Shown here piece by piece: positions 37,047-46,465 of a stretch of 64,000 nucleotides of DNA (positions within the stretch are counted from its first letter, which is position 1; each line of letters begins with the position of its first letter). The stretch is from positions 1 to 64,000 of the forward strand of contig NZ_JHXW01000009.1 in assembly GCF_000622245.1 (NCBI RefSeq). Reading direction: 5' to 3'. The notes below the pieces were generated by a model that saw nothing but the letters and a program-made list of their open reading frames with translations, had not been told where the DNA came from and did not search any database. A program made the position numbers and the translations under genes. The DNA comes from Fusobacterium perfoetens ATCC 29250. Lineage in GTDB: Bacteria; Fusobacteriota; Fusobacteriia; Fusobacteriales; Fusobacteriaceae.

Positions 37047-39164
37047 ATGAAAAATATGTTAGAAGCTTTTGGAAAAAATTACTTTTCTGAATTAGAGCTT
37101 AAAAGTAGAGTGCCAAGTTCTATCTTTAAAGAATTCAAAGCTGTCCAAAGAGGAGAAAAAGAATTATCTATTTCTGTGGCTGAAGTTATAGCTAATGCTG
37201 TAAAAAACTGGGCTACTGAAAAAGGAGCTACTCACTTTACTCATTGGTTCCAACCTCTTACTGAATTAACTGCTGAAAAGCACGAATCCTTTATCTCTGT
37301 ATCTTCTGATGGAAATATTTTATCTCAATTTTCAGGAAAAGAACTTATAAAAGGAGAAGCCGATTCCTCATCTTTCCCTAATGGTGGCCTTCGTTCTACT
37401 TTTGAAGCAAGAGGCTATACAGCTTGGGATATCTCTTCTCCAATGTTTCTAAGAGGACCTGAAAAAGCTAAAACTTTATTTATACCAACAGCTTTAATAG
37501 GTTATCATGGAGAAACTCTTGATAAAAAAGTTCCTCTTTTAAGGTCAATAAATACAGTTACAAAAGAAGCTTTAAGAATTAAAAGAGCTTTAGGTGACTA
37601 TAAATCTAGTAAGATTGATGTTACTCTTGGTATAGAGCAAGAATATTTCCTTATTGAAAAGTCTTTCCTTGAAAAAAGAGAAGATTTAATGTTTACTGGT
37701 AGAACTTTATTTGGTTCACTGCCACCTAAAGGACAAGAGTTAAGTGACCATTATTATGGAGCTTTAAAAGAAAAAGTAGAAGTATTTATGGCTGAGTTAG
37801 ACGCTGAAATGTGGCAACTTGGAGTTATGGCTAAAACTAAACATAACGAAGTGGCTCCAAATCAGTTTGAATTAGCTGTAATGTATTCTTCAGCCAATGT
37901 AGCAGCTGACCAAAATCAACTTTGTATGGATATGATAAAAAGAGTAGCAGATAGACATGGTTTAGCTGCTTTACTACATGAAAAACCTTTTGAAAAAGTA
38001 AATGGTTCTGGAAAACATTGTAACTGGTCTTTAAGTACTGATACTGGCGAAAATTTATTAGACCCTGAAAATGTTTCTAAAGGAAATTTAGATTTCTTAG
38101 TATTTTTAACAGCTATTATAGAGGGTGTTGATAGATATGGTGAAGTTTTAAGAGTATCTACTGCTACTCCTGGAAATGATCATAGACTTGGAGGTTCTGA
38201 AGCTCCTCCAGCTATAATTTCAATATTTATAGGGGAGCCTTTACAAGAATTATTAGAAAATGTTGATAAAATCAATGTTAACAAAACTAAAACAGAATCT
38301 ATCGAGCTAGGAACATATAACTTCCCAAAAATTCCTAAAGACAGTTCTGATAGAAATAGAACTTCTCCTTTTGCTTTTACTGGAAATAAGTTTGAATATA
38401 GAATGCCTGGTTCTAGTGCTTCTCCAGCTACTCCTGTTTTTATGATAAATACTATAGTAGCTGACATTTTAAGAGAATATGCTGATATCTTAGAAAAAAT
38501 AGAAGATAAATCTACTATAAATGATGAAGTTATCAAACTAGTAAAAGATAGATACAATAAACATAAAAGAATTATTTTTAATGGAAATGGATATGATGAT
38601 GCTTGGGTTAAGGAAGCTGAGAATAGAGGATTACCAAATTTAAGTTGTACTGTTGAAGCTTTACCTGTTTATAAAAAAGATTCTACTATAGAATTATTTG
38701 AAAGAAACGGAGTTTTAAGTAGAGAAGAATTAAATTCTATATTTGTCATCTATACAGAAAGGTATAATAAACAATTAAAAATAGAAACTACTACAGCCAT
38801 AAGAATGGCTAGAAACGAAATATATCCAGCTATAATGAGATACATGAATAATATTGCTACTTCTATAAGAAATATCCAAGAAGCTTTAGGTAGTGACTAT
38901 GAACAATGTGTTGCTGGAGATAAAAAACATCTTCTAAAAGTTATAAATGGAAAAGACCATTTAAGAAGTTCTTTAGCTGAATTAGAAAAAGATTTTGCTG
39001 AAGCAATAAGTATTAAGGACCAATATGAAAGAGCTAAATATTATAACTCTCATGTTGTTCCAAGACTTAAACATTTAAGAGAATGGGTTGATGTATTAGA
39101 ACATCTTTGTGAAAAATCTTTATGGCCATTCCCTGTATATGAAGATTTACTATTCAAATTATAA
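37047..39164 (+). CDS. glnN: Type III glutamine synthetase
   Basis: A 705-residue enzyme, the length of the large GSIII class and about 250 residues longer than GlnA. N-terminal GSIII features include YFSELELKSRVPSSIFKEFK and THFTHWFQPLTELTAEKHESF. Catalytic metal and ATP regions include TLGIEQEYFLIEK, KHNEVAPNQFELA, NGSGKHCNWSL and NDHRLGGSEAPPAI. It makes glutamine from glutamate and ammonia. The ATG at 37047 has AGGAGG 8 nt upstream; an upstream in-frame start at 36996 lies in the leader and is rejected. Confidence 0.95.
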   Translation: MKNMLEAFGKNYFSELELKSRVPSSIFKEFKAVQRGEKELSISVAEVIANAVKNWATEKGATHFTHWFQPLTELTAEKHESFISVSSDGNILSQFSGKELIKGEADSSSFPNGGLRSTFEARGYTAWDISSPMFLRGPEKAKTLFIPTALIGYHGETLDKKVPLLRSINTVTKEALRIKRALGDYKSSKIDVTLGIEQEYFLIEKSFLEKREDLMFTGRTLFGSLPPKGQELSDHYYGALKEKVEVFMAELDAEMWQLGVMAKTKHNEVAPNQFELAVMYSSANVAADQNQLCMDMIKRVADRHGLAALLHEKPFEKVNGSGKHCNWSLSTDTGENLLDPENVSKGNLDFLVFLTAIIEGVDRYGEVLRVSTATPGNDHRLGGSEAPPAIISIFIGEPLQELLENVDKINVNKTKTESIELGTYNFPKIPKDSSDRNRTSPFAFTGNKFEYRMPGSSASPATPVFMINTIVADILREYADILEKIEDKSTINDEVIKLVKDRYNKHKRIIFNGNGYDDAWVKEAENRGLPNLSCTVEALPVYKKDSTIELFERNGVLSREELNSIFVIYTERYNKQLKIETTTAIRMARNEIYPAIMRYMNNIATSIRNIQEALGSDYEQCVAGDKKHLLKVINGKDHLRSSLAELEKDFAEAISIKDQYERAKYYNSHVVPRLKHLREWVDVLEHLCEKSLWPFPVYEDLLFKL

Positions 39165-39188
39165 TTTAATAAATTTTAGTTAATAAAC

Positions 39189-39235
39189 AAAAATCACTCT
39201 TCTATCTAAAAAGATAAAAGAGTGATTTTTTATAA
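39189..39235 (+). terminator. glnN terminator
   Basis: A perfect 12-bp stem AAAAATCACTCT/AGAGTGATTTTT (39189-39200 and 39219-39230), with a further inner TATCT/AGATA pairing. It is followed by TTATAAT, 25 bp after the glnN stop. Confidence 0.85.
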
Positions 39236-39395
39236 TATTGAACACTTATAAAAAATTTTTTTAATAATAAATAATAACATTTTATCTTTTATTTATAAAA
39301 TTAAAAATTTTTATAATTTCTTATAATTATTAAATAATATTATATTTTCTTTTTTAAAAAAATTATTATATAATAATATATTAAAGGAGGTTATT

Positions 39396-40277
39396 ATGAA
39401 ATATTTAGGGGAATTTTTTGCACTTATAACAGCTTTAGGCTGGGCTTTAAGTTCATTATTTTTTGAACATGCTTCAAAAAGAACTGATAGTGTTTCAGTT
39501 AATGTAATAAGATTAGTTTTTGGAATTGTTTTTTTAGGAAGTTTTACTCTCATAAACAGAGGAATATTTTTACCAACCGATTCTACTGTATATAATTGGA
39601 AGTGGTTAGGATTATCTGGCTTTGTAGGTTTATTTTTAGGTGATTTATTTTTGTATGAAGCCTATACTTTAATAGGAGCTAGAATATGTATGCTTTTCAT
39701 GACTATGACTCCTCTTATAGTAGGAATATTTGGATATCTATTTTTAGGTGAAACTCTAACTTTACTTCAAATTTTGGCTATGATAATTACTTGTAGTGGA
39801 GTTTTACTTGTAGTAATCAAACCTAAAAATAAAACTGATGAAAAAAAATTCTCTACTAAAGGAATTTTATTTATATGTATAGCAACAATTTTTGAAGCTA
39901 CAGGAATAGTTCTTACTAAAATGGGTTCAATGGGATACGACCCTAGTTCCTCTACTCAAATAAGAATGATTTGTGCATTAGGAGTATTTATATTATTCCT
40001 TACTTATAAAAAATTATGGAATAGAGTTTTTAAAGCTACAAAAGATAAAAAAGGAATATTATTAATAATGGGTGGAACTATAACAGCTACAGCAGGAATA
40101 ACATTTTTAGTAGCTGCTCTTAATTTGGGACATGCTGGTATTATCTCTACTATATCTTCTACAAGTCCTATTTTAATAATTCCTATCTCATATTTTATTT
40201 TTAAAGAAAAAGTAAAATTAAAAGAGATAATTGGAGCTTGTATTTCTGTACTTGGAATTGTTTTATTTTTCTTATAA
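39396..40277 (+). CDS. EamA/DMT family transporter
   Basis: A 293-residue membrane protein with ten predicted spans in two EamA halves (about 1-140 and 150-293). Typical motifs are GWALSSLFFEHAS, GARICMLFMTMTPLIVGIFGYLFLGETL and ISTISSTSPILIIPISYFIFKEKVKLKE. Members export amino acids, nucleosides or other metabolites; the substrate cannot be told from sequence. AAAGGAGG precedes the ATG. It lies between glnN and an AGCS/glutaminase pair, so an amino-acid link is possible. Confidence 0.88.
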   Translation: MKYLGEFFALITALGWALSSLFFEHASKRTDSVSVNVIRLVFGIVFLGSFTLINRGIFLPTDSTVYNWKWLGLSGFVGLFLGDLFLYEAYTLIGARICMLFMTMTPLIVGIFGYLFLGETLTLLQILAMIITCSGVLLVVIKPKNKTDEKKFSTKGILFICIATIFEATGIVLTKMGSMGYDPSSSTQIRMICALGVFILFLTYKKLWNRVFKATKDKKGILLIMGGTITATAGITFLVAALNLGHAGIISTISSTSPILIIPISYFIFKEKVKLKEIIGACISVLGIVLFFL

Positions 40278-40302
40278 AAAATATTTTTTAATTATATAAA
40301 TA

Positions 40303-40347
40303 AAAAAAGACTGAAATAAACTGTAAAAGTTTACAACAGTCTTTTTT
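40303..40347. terminator. Bidirectional terminator between the EamA gene and the AGCS gene
   Basis: An outer stem AAAAAAGACTG/CAGTCTTTTTT (40303-40313 and 40337-40347) encloses a second hairpin, TGTAAA/TTTACA. A and T runs flank both sides, so it can stop transcription from the plus EamA gene and the minus AGCS gene. Confidence 0.8.
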
Positions 40348-40363
40348 ATTAAAAAGCTAATTA

Positions 40364-41755
40364 TTAATCTTCCCAACAATCAGCATTTTTTATTTCTGGT
40401 ACATTTTTAGATTTGAATACAGGGTCTACACCTTTATCTCTTTGCTCTTGATAATCTTTAATAACAGCAAAAGCAATTTTTGAAAGGATAGCTATTGTAA
40501 TTAGATTCATTGTAGCCATAAGTCCCATAAATAAATCTGCTAAGTCCCAAACAATTTGAATATGAGCTACACATCCAAATAATACCATTCCAACTACCAT
40601 TATTCTATAAATAGTTAACCAACCTTTATTAGCTTTTATAAACTCTATGTTAGTTTCTCCATAGTAATAATTCCCAATTACAGAAGAAAAAGCAAAGAAT
40701 AATATACAAGCAGCTATAAATATTGAACCCCAAGAACCAACTTGAGAAACTATAGCATCTTGAGTTAATTGAATTCCATTAGAACTTCCAGAAGTATAGT
40801 TTCCTGAAATTAAAATTATAAAAGCTGTACAAGAGCAAATTACTATTGTGTCTGTAAAAATTCCCAATGCTTGAACTAAACCTTGTTTTACAGGATGAGA
40901 TACATCTGAAGTAGCTGCAGCATTAGGGGCACTTCCCATTCCAGCTTCATTAGAGAATAATCCTCTTCTGATTCCTTGCATTATAACAGCTCCAAATAAT
41001 CCTCCAGCTACTGGTTTAAATCCAAAAGCACTACTAATAATTAAAGAAAAAATAGATGGAATAATTGCTATATTTTTCAATATTATAAATATAGCTACAA
41101 AAATATAAGCTACAGCCATAACTGGTACAAGTACTTCTGCCACACGAGCTATTCTTCTAACTCCACCAAAAATTATAACAGCTGTAACCACAGCTAAAAC
41201 AATTCCAACATGTAATCTTTGAATATTAAAGGCTTTTTCAAAAGCAAATGATATTGTATTAGCTTGAACAGAGTTAAATATCAATCCATAAGTTATAGAA
41301 ATAAGAATAGAGAATACAACTCCCATCCATCTTTTTCCTAAGGCCTTTTCCATATAATAAGCTGGTCCACCTCTAAAATGTTCTCCATCTTTTACTTTAT
41401 AAACTTGAGCTAGAGTACATTCTATTAAACTTGAACTAGCTCCTATAAGAGCTATAAGCCACATCCAAAATACAGCCCCTGGTCCTCCAATAACTATAGC
41501 TATAGCAACACCAGCTAAGTTTCCTGTTCCTACACAAGAAGCTATTGAAATACAAAAAGCTTGGAATGATGAAATTCCATTCTTTGAACTAGAATTTTTT
41601 CCTCCTAAAAGTTTTAACATTTCTCCTATAAGTCTAATTTGAATAAATCCTGTTTTTAGTGAGAAATAGAATCCTAATACTAGAAGTAAAGCAATTAGTA
41701 AATATGAATACAACCAAGTATTAACTGTTCCCACAAAATTTGATAAAACTTCCAT
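40364..41755 (-). CDS. Sodium:alanine symporter family (AGCS) amino-acid transporter
   Basis: A 463-residue polytopic protein with family motifs GTGNLAGVAIAIVIGGPGAVFWMW, EHFRGGPAYYMEKALG and IRRGLFSNEAGMGSAPNAAA. It imports an amino acid (Ala, Gly or Gln in characterised members) with Na+. It is encoded 17 bp after glutaminase, suggesting glutamine as substrate, by inference. Na+ coupling would fit a sodium-pumping HppA in the same genome. RBS AAGGAGG. Confidence 0.9.
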   Translation of the reverse strand: MEVLSNFVGTVNTWLYSYLLIALLLVLGFYFSLKTGFIQIRLIGEMLKLLGGKNSSSKNGISSFQAFCISIASCVGTGNLAGVAIAIVIGGPGAVFWMWLIALIGASSSLIECTLAQVYKVKDGEHFRGGPAYYMEKALGKRWMGVVFSILISITYGLIFNSVQANTISFAFEKAFNIQRLHVGIVLAVVTAVIIFGGVRRIARVAEVLVPVMAVAYIFVAIFIILKNIAIIPSIFSLIISSAFGFKPVAGGLFGAVIMQGIRRGLFSNEAGMGSAPNAAATSDVSHPVKQGLVQALGIFTDTIVICSCTAFIILISGNYTSGSSNGIQLTQDAIVSQVGSWGSIFIAACILFFAFSSVIGNYYYGETNIEFIKANKGWLTIYRIMVVGMVLFGCVAHIQIVWDLADLFMGLMATMNLITIAILSKIAFAVIKDYQEQRDKGVDPVFKSKNVPEIKNADCWED

Positions 41756-41772
41756 TTTTCCTCCTTAGTTTT

Positions 41773-42687
41773 TTAAAATATTGTTAAGTTTAGTTCTTTT
41801 GATAGTTCTTCTAATAAAGCAACTCCTGCTACAGAATTTCCTTTTTTATCTAATGATGGTCCAAAAACTCCTATTCCCATTTTACCAGGAACTACTGAAA
41901 CAATTCCCCCTCCTACTCCACTTTTAGAAGGAATTCCAACTCTTACTGCAAATTCTCCTGAGTTATCATACATTCCACAAGTAACCATCAAAGTTTTTAT
42001 TATTGTAGCTATTCTTGTACTTATAACTTGTTCTCCTGAACTTAGTTTTCCACTTCTTGCTAAAAATAATCCTATTTTAGCTAAATTTTTGGCAGTTACT
42101 TCTATTGAACATTGTTTAAAATATACATCTAAAGCATCTTCTACATTTCCTTCTATAATACCCTGACTTTTTAAGAAATAACCCATAGCTCTATTTTTAT
42201 TTCCTGTTTCTGATTCTCCACAATAAATCTTATAATTTACATCTAAAGTCTCATCTTCTGTTATTTTTCTAATAAAATCTAATAATCTTTGAAATTTTTC
42301 TCTAGCGTCTCTTCCATGAATCATAGAACTTACGGCTATAGCTCCAGCATTTATTAAAGGATTGTATGGTTTTTTTCTACTTGAAGTTTCTAATTTCGTT
42401 ATAGAATTAAATGGGTCTCCTGTAGGTTCCATTCCCACTTTTGAAAAAACATACTCTTCTCCATTATCTAAAATAGCTAACATTAAACTTAAAATTTTAG
42501 ATATACTTTGAATAGTGAATTTTACATCATAGTCTCCAGCACCAAATTCCTCTTGATCTATATTATAAATATAAACTCCTAAAGCATCTTTTTTAGCTTT
42601 ATCTAGTTCTGGAATATAATTAGCTACTTCACCTAATTTTGTTTTTCCTAGATTTTTTTTCACTAAATTCCTTAATAAATCTTCCAT
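41773..42687 (-). CDS. glsA: Glutaminase
   Basis: A 304-residue serine-dependent glutaminase of the beta-lactamase-like fold. The catalytic SxxK is in KFTIQSISKILSLML. Other conserved parts are GMEPTGDPFNS, KKPYNPLINAGAIAVSSMI, CGESETGNKNRAM and GIPSKSGVGGGIVSVVPGKMGIGVFGP. It releases glutamate and ammonia from glutamine. It has its own promoter (42734-42762) and is followed by the AGCS transporter gene, so uptake and hydrolysis are co-transcribed. Confidence 0.96.
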   Translation of the reverse strand: MEDLLRNLVKKNLGKTKLGEVANYIPELDKAKKDALGVYIYNIDQEEFGAGDYDVKFTIQSISKILSLMLAILDNGEEYVFSKVGMEPTGDPFNSITKLETSSRKKPYNPLINAGAIAVSSMIHGRDAREKFQRLLDFIRKITEDETLDVNYKIYCGESETGNKNRAMGYFLKSQGIIEGNVEDALDVYFKQCSIEVTAKNLAKIGLFLARSGKLSSGEQVISTRIATIIKTLMVTCGMYDNSGEFAVRVGIPSKSGVGGGIVSVVPGKMGIGVFGPSLDKKGNSVAGVALLEELSKELNLTIF

Positions 42688-42733
42688 TTTTCCTCCAAAA
42701 TATTTTTTTATGAAACTCTTTTATCATATTTTA

Positions 42734-42762
42734 AATATATAACCTTCTGACAAATATGTCAA
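42734..42762 (-). promoter_or_regulatory. glsA-AGCS promoter with overlapping palindrome
   Basis: On the minus strand a perfect TTGACA (42757-42762) and TATATT (42734-42739) are 17 bp apart, with a start near 42727. The -35 box is part of the palindrome TGACATATTTGTCA (42748-42761), which could bind a regulator or be fortuitous. Confidence 0.65.
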
Positions 42763-42897
42763 TAAAAATTTTAAATTATTGTTATATATTTTTTTTATAA
42801 TCTAAATATTTCTTTTAGTTATTTTATTTTTTATGTTTTTTTATAGTTTTATCATAAATAAAATATATGCCTTTTTCAAATTTTGTATATAGTTCTT

Positions 42898-44223
42898 TTA
42901 GTTAGCTAATATCCCCATTCTAAATAAAATTTGTGTTATTATAAATATAACTGGAAAACTTATTATAGTTCTTAATATAAAAAATTTTAATGTATCCCAA
43001 AAATCAAATCCTATTTTTGAAGCAACCAATATCATTCCTGTTTCACTCAAAAAGATTAATTGAGCAAAAGATAAAGTTCCAATCAAAAATCTTGCCATTT
43101 CACTTGGTACACTTTCTATTAATAATGAAGGTAAATACATGTCTGAAAATCCAACTATCATTGATGGAGCCATAACTTCAGCTACTTTTTCTGAGAACCC
43201 AAGTAACTTTAATATTGGAACTAATGGCATTGATATTATATTAAAAATAGTCGTATGTTCTGCTATAACAAGTCCTAAAGTTCCCATAAACATTATTACA
43301 GGAATAAAAGTAATATAAAGTATCCCAACCTTTTTTATAGAATCTAATAGAATTTTAATTTCATTAGCTTTTTGAGCTGTTTCTGTAGCTTTTTTAACAG
43401 CTACAAGAACAGAAGTACTAGCTTCTTCTCCTCTAAAATCTTTTCCTAAATAATATTCATCTTTAAATTTTTTTAAAGGTAATCTTGCTATTATTATTCC
43501 AGCAATAACTGTTGAAAAAGCTATTGTAGCATAGAAAATTATAAATCTATCTGATAATCTTAATAAATCTGAAACTACTGCAGCAAATGATATTCCAACT
43601 ATTGAAAATGATGTAGCTATTATTACAGCTTCTCTTTGAGTATAATATCCCTTTTGATATTGTTCATCTGTTACTACTATTCCTATTGTTCCATCTCCTA
43701 AAAATGAAGCTATGGCATCTATTGCAGCATATCCTGGAACTTTAAAAACTTTTCTCATAAATGGAGCTATTAATACTCCAATAAATTCAACAAGACCAAA
43801 AGCTGTAAGTAATGGCATTAGTAAAACCCCTACACAAAATGTTACCATTAATGATGGCAATAAATCATTTGCCATCATTCCACCTGTATTCGGGTCTAAT
43901 ATTATACTTGGCCCTACACCATAATGAACCATTAAAAAGAAAATTGCTCCTAATATTCTAGCTGTTCCATTTATAGGCCCACATACAAAAAATTCTTGAA
44001 AATATTTATTTTTAAAATCTCTTTTTATAAATCCTAAAATAGTTCCTAATATAGTTACACAAGATACTATAACTACTAACACTCTTATTTCTTCTATATA
44101 TCCATCTATTATTATAGATTTTATATGTCCCATTAAAATAGATGATTCTTCACCAATTTTAAAAGGTGCTAAAAAGGCTAGTATTCCTAAAATAGAATAA
44201 AATAAAAATTTAAAAATTGCCAT
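42898..44223 (-). CDS. yjiH: YjiH family membrane protein (nucleoside-recognition/Gate domain)
   Basis: A 441-residue membrane protein with about ten spans. The start FKIGEESSILMGHIKSII and the internal GATE-like stretch PYAAIDAIASFLGDGTIGIVVTDEQYQKGYYTQREAVIIATSFS (read in parts: AIDAIASFLGDGTIGIVVTD) match the YjiH group. Its transport role is not established. It is the last gene of the SGNH hydrolase-rlmA-yjiH set, 20 bp after rlmA. RBS GGAGGAG. Confidence 0.85.
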   Translation of the reverse strand: MAIFKFLFYSILGILAFLAPFKIGEESSILMGHIKSIIIDGYIEEIRVLVVIVSCVTILGTILGFIKRDFKNKYFQEFFVCGPINGTARILGAIFFLMVHYGVGPSIILDPNTGGMMANDLLPSLMVTFCVGVLLMPLLTAFGLVEFIGVLIAPFMRKVFKVPGYAAIDAIASFLGDGTIGIVVTDEQYQKGYYTQREAVIIATSFSIVGISFAAVVSDLLRLSDRFIIFYATIAFSTVIAGIIIARLPLKKFKDEYYLGKDFRGEEASTSVLVAVKKATETAQKANEIKILLDSIKKVGILYITFIPVIMFMGTLGLVIAEHTTIFNIISMPLVPILKLLGFSEKVAEVMAPSMIVGFSDMYLPSLLIESVPSEMARFLIGTLSFAQLIFLSETGMILVASKIGFDFWDTLKFFILRTIISFPVIFIITQILFRMGILAN

Positions 44224-44243
44224 TTCTCCTCCTAATTATAAAA

Positions 44244-45071
44244 TTATTTTTTAAAGATATCTATATTGACATCTACTGTTATTTCTAATTCTTTTAAAGA
44301 AAATAATTTTTCTATTCCCTCTTTAGGACTTCTCCACCTATATGGAGTCATGTTAAATAGACTTTTTATACTTTCATTTTCTTTTATATAAGTTTTATAT
44401 TTACAATTCTTAGTTTCTATATATTCAAATATTTTTAAATCTCCTATTGGAGAATAAAAATCTTTCTTTACATTTTCATATACTACTTCTTTCATCTCAA
44501 CTAAATGATTTTCTCCTGTAGATACTATTATTAAATATCCACCTTTTTTTAGACATCTCATCTTCTCTTCTGGAATAATCTTAGCAAACATACATATAAT
44601 AAAATCTAAACTCTCATCCTCTAAAGGAAGATTTGAAGCACTAGCTACTATCCATTCAATGTCTTTATTTTTCTTTGAAGCCACCAAAATAGCTTCTTTT
44701 GATATATCTATACCTATTATTCTATTTTCTATTTTCCTTTCACTTAAAAATTTTTTTAATCTTTCTGTATAATATCCCTCTCCACAACCTATATCCAATA
44801 TATTAATATTATTTTTTGTTAAAAGTGACATTATCGTTTCATTTACCTTTTTTGATATTCCTTGATAATAACCTTTTTCTAAAAAATTTTTTCTACTAAT
44901 TACCATATCTTTATCATCACCAGGATTTTTACTATGTTTTTGATTATCTAATAATAAATTTACATATCCTGATTTAGATATATCATAAGTATGATTATTT
45001 TTACAAGAATAACTTTTTCCATTTTTTATTAATTTTTCTTTACATTTTGGACAAATTTTGATTTCTTCCAT
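44244..45071 (-). CDS. rlmA: 23S rRNA (guanine-N1)-methyltransferase, RlmA type
   Basis: A 275-residue protein. The N-terminal zinc finger CPKCKEKLIKNGKSYSCKNNHTYD is followed by the diagnostic SGYVNLLLDNQKHSKNPGDD. A SAM-binding Rossmann domain contains NILDIGCGEGYYTERL and a motif IV-like NLPLEDESLDFIICMFA. RlmA proteins methylate G745 or G748 in 23S helix 35; the G748 type can affect macrolide (tylosin) binding. Which position is used cannot be decided here. It starts 5 bp after the SGNH gene. Confidence 0.9.
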   Translation of the reverse strand: MEEIKICPKCKEKLIKNGKSYSCKNNHTYDISKSGYVNLLLDNQKHSKNPGDDKDMVISRKNFLEKGYYQGISKKVNETIMSLLTKNNINILDIGCGEGYYTERLKKFLSERKIENRIIGIDISKEAILVASKKNKDIEWIVASASNLPLEDESLDFIICMFAKIIPEEKMRCLKKGGYLIIVSTGENHLVEMKEVVYENVKKDFYSPIGDLKIFEYIETKNCKYKTYIKENESIKSLFNMTPYRWRSPKEGIEKLFSLKELEITVDVNIDIFKK

Positions 45072-45076
45072 TATTT

Positions 45077-45556
45077 TTATCCCTCTAAAATCTCTTTTAT
45101 TTTTTTATTTAATAATTTATATCCTTCTGGACTTAAATGAACTCCATCAGCACTATATTTATTATCTATTATTCCCTCTTCATTTAAAAATAAATTATGT
45201 ATCATTAATTTTTCTACAAACATTTGATTTCTCAATAAAAAATTTAAGTTTTTTATTTTTTTATTTTTGTCCTTATACATTGTTGGCAATACAGACACTA
45301 AAATAATTTTTCTAAATCTTTCCTTTAATATATCTATTATTTTTAATAAATTATTAAAGATTTTTTCAGAAGGAATATCCCCTAATATATCATTAACTCC
45401 TATCATTAAAACTACTGTATCGCCTTTTATATCTTTTCTATCTTCAAGAAGCCATAATACATCTCTAGAATAAAATCCCGGAACTCCATAATTTTTTACA
45501 TTTGGATAATTATTCCAAGCAGTTATACTATCACCTAAAAAAATTACCTCTTCCAT
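45077..45556 (-). CDS. SGNH/GDSL-type hydrolase
   Basis: A 159-residue small esterase-like protein. Block I VIFLGDSITAWNN has the nucleophile Ser, block III VLMIGVNDILGD has Gly/Asn, and block V SADGVHLSPEGYKLL carries the Asp-His pair. No signal peptide is evident, so it is probably cytoplasmic. The substrate is unknown (acyl or acetyl esters are usual). It heads a three-gene set with rlmA and yjiH. RBS AGGAG. Confidence 0.88.
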   Translation of the reverse strand: MEEVIFLGDSITAWNNYPNVKNYGVPGFYSRDVLWLLEDRKDIKGDTVVLMIGVNDILGDIPSEKIFNNLLKIIDILKERFRKIILVSVLPTMYKDKNKKIKNLNFLLRNQMFVEKLMIHNLFLNEEGIIDNKYSADGVHLSPEGYKLLNKKIKEILEG

Positions 45557-45597
45557 ATTTTCTCCTTAAGATAAGTTTTATTTTTAGAAATCAATCT

Positions 45598-45626
45598 ATT
45601 ATACCACATAATCCATTATTTGTCCT
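45598..45626 (-). promoter_or_regulatory. Candidate promoter of the SGNH-rlmA-yjiH set
   Basis: On the minus strand AGGACA (45621-45626) and a perfect TATAAT (45598-45603) are 17 bp apart, with a start near 45591. Confidence 0.5.
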
Positions 45627-45715
45627 CTAATATTTTTCATTAACTTCATTTTTATGTAATTTTATTGACACATAAAATACATATTAATCTGATAAAATGC
45701 CTTTTAAAATTTTTG

Positions 45716-45744
45716 TTGGATATTTCTATTCTTTATGATAAAAT
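45716..45744 (+). promoter_or_regulatory. Candidate gmhB promoter
   Basis: TTGGAT (45716-45721) and TAAAAT (45739-45744) are 17 bp apart. A TTGACA at 45665 lacks a -10 at a usable distance. Confidence 0.4.
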
Positions 45745-45787
45745 ATCTAGTATTTTATACAAAAATTTATGTGGAGATGATTTTTAA

Positions 45788-46351
45788 ATGAAAAAAAATA
45801 AAGCTATCTTTTTAGATAGAGATGGTACTATCAATATTGATAAAGATTATATGTATCGTATTGAAGATTTTGAGTTTGAACCTAAAGCAGATGAAGCTTT
45901 AAAAATTTTAAATGATTTAGGATATATTCTTATTGTAGTAACTAATCAATCTGGTATTGCTAGGGGATATTATACTGAGCAAGATGTTCAAACTCTTCAT
46001 GAAAATCTTTCAAAAATTTTGAAAGAAAAAAATATAAATATATCTAAATTTTATTATTGTCCTCATCATCCTACTAAAGGAATTGGTGAATATAAATTAG
46101 ATTGTTTTTGTAGAAAACCATATCCAGGAATGATATTAAAAGGAATAGAAGAATTTAATATAGACCCTTCTCTTTCTTTTATGATAGGAGATAAATTGTC
46201 TGATGTTGAAGCTGGACTAAAAGCAAATGTAACTTCTGTAATTTTAAAAACTAGAAATGATATAGATTTTTCATCTTTATCAGAAAACATTTTAATTTTT
46301 GATTCTTTGTATGATTTTGCTATAAATTTAAAAAAATTAAATAATAATTAA
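45788..46351 (+). CDS. gmhB: D-glycero-manno-heptose-1,7-bisphosphate 7-phosphatase
   Basis: A 187-residue HAD phosphatase. FLDRDGTINID has the two catalytic Asp, VVTNQSGIARGYYTEQD the Thr motif, and CRKPYPGMI then FMIGDKLSDVEAG motifs III and IV. The zinc loop is CPHHPTKG with CFC. It acts in ADP-heptose synthesis for the LPS inner core, consistent with the heptosyltransferase-like genes at 60-64 kb. Histidinol-phosphate phosphatase is a less likely alternative. It sits just before the mur genes. RBS GGAG. Confidence 0.9.
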   Translation: MKKNKAIFLDRDGTINIDKDYMYRIEDFEFEPKADEALKILNDLGYILIVVTNQSGIARGYYTEQDVQTLHENLSKILKEKNINISKFYYCPHHPTKGIGEYKLDCFCRKPYPGMILKGIEEFNIDPSLSFMIGDKLSDVEAGLKANVTSVILKTRNDIDFSSLSENILIFDSLYDFAINLKKLNNN

Positions 46352-46375
46352 ATTACAAAAATATTTTATTTTTTA

Positions 46376-46405
46376 TTGTAAAATAATCACTAAAAGTGTT
46401 AAAAT
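46376..46405 (+). promoter_or_regulatory. Candidate promoter of the mur-fts cluster
   Basis: TTGTAA (46376-46381) and TAAAAT (46400-46405) are 18 bp apart in the gmhB-murF gap. No terminator lies between gmhB and murF, so read-through from gmhB is also possible. Confidence 0.4.
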
Positions 46406-46465
46406 ATAAATTGACGCTTTAACTTTTTTTATAAATCTAACAAAGGAGATTTAATTTTTATAACA

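Noticed and set aside
38180..38557. 125-codon minus-strand reading frame
   Set aside because: Antisense to glnN without RBS or promoter.
45665..45698. TTGACA at 45665 with a TAAAAT at 45693 as gmhB promoter
   Set aside because: The spacer would be 22 bp, too long for a sigma-70-type promoter; a closer pair at 45716-45744 is better.
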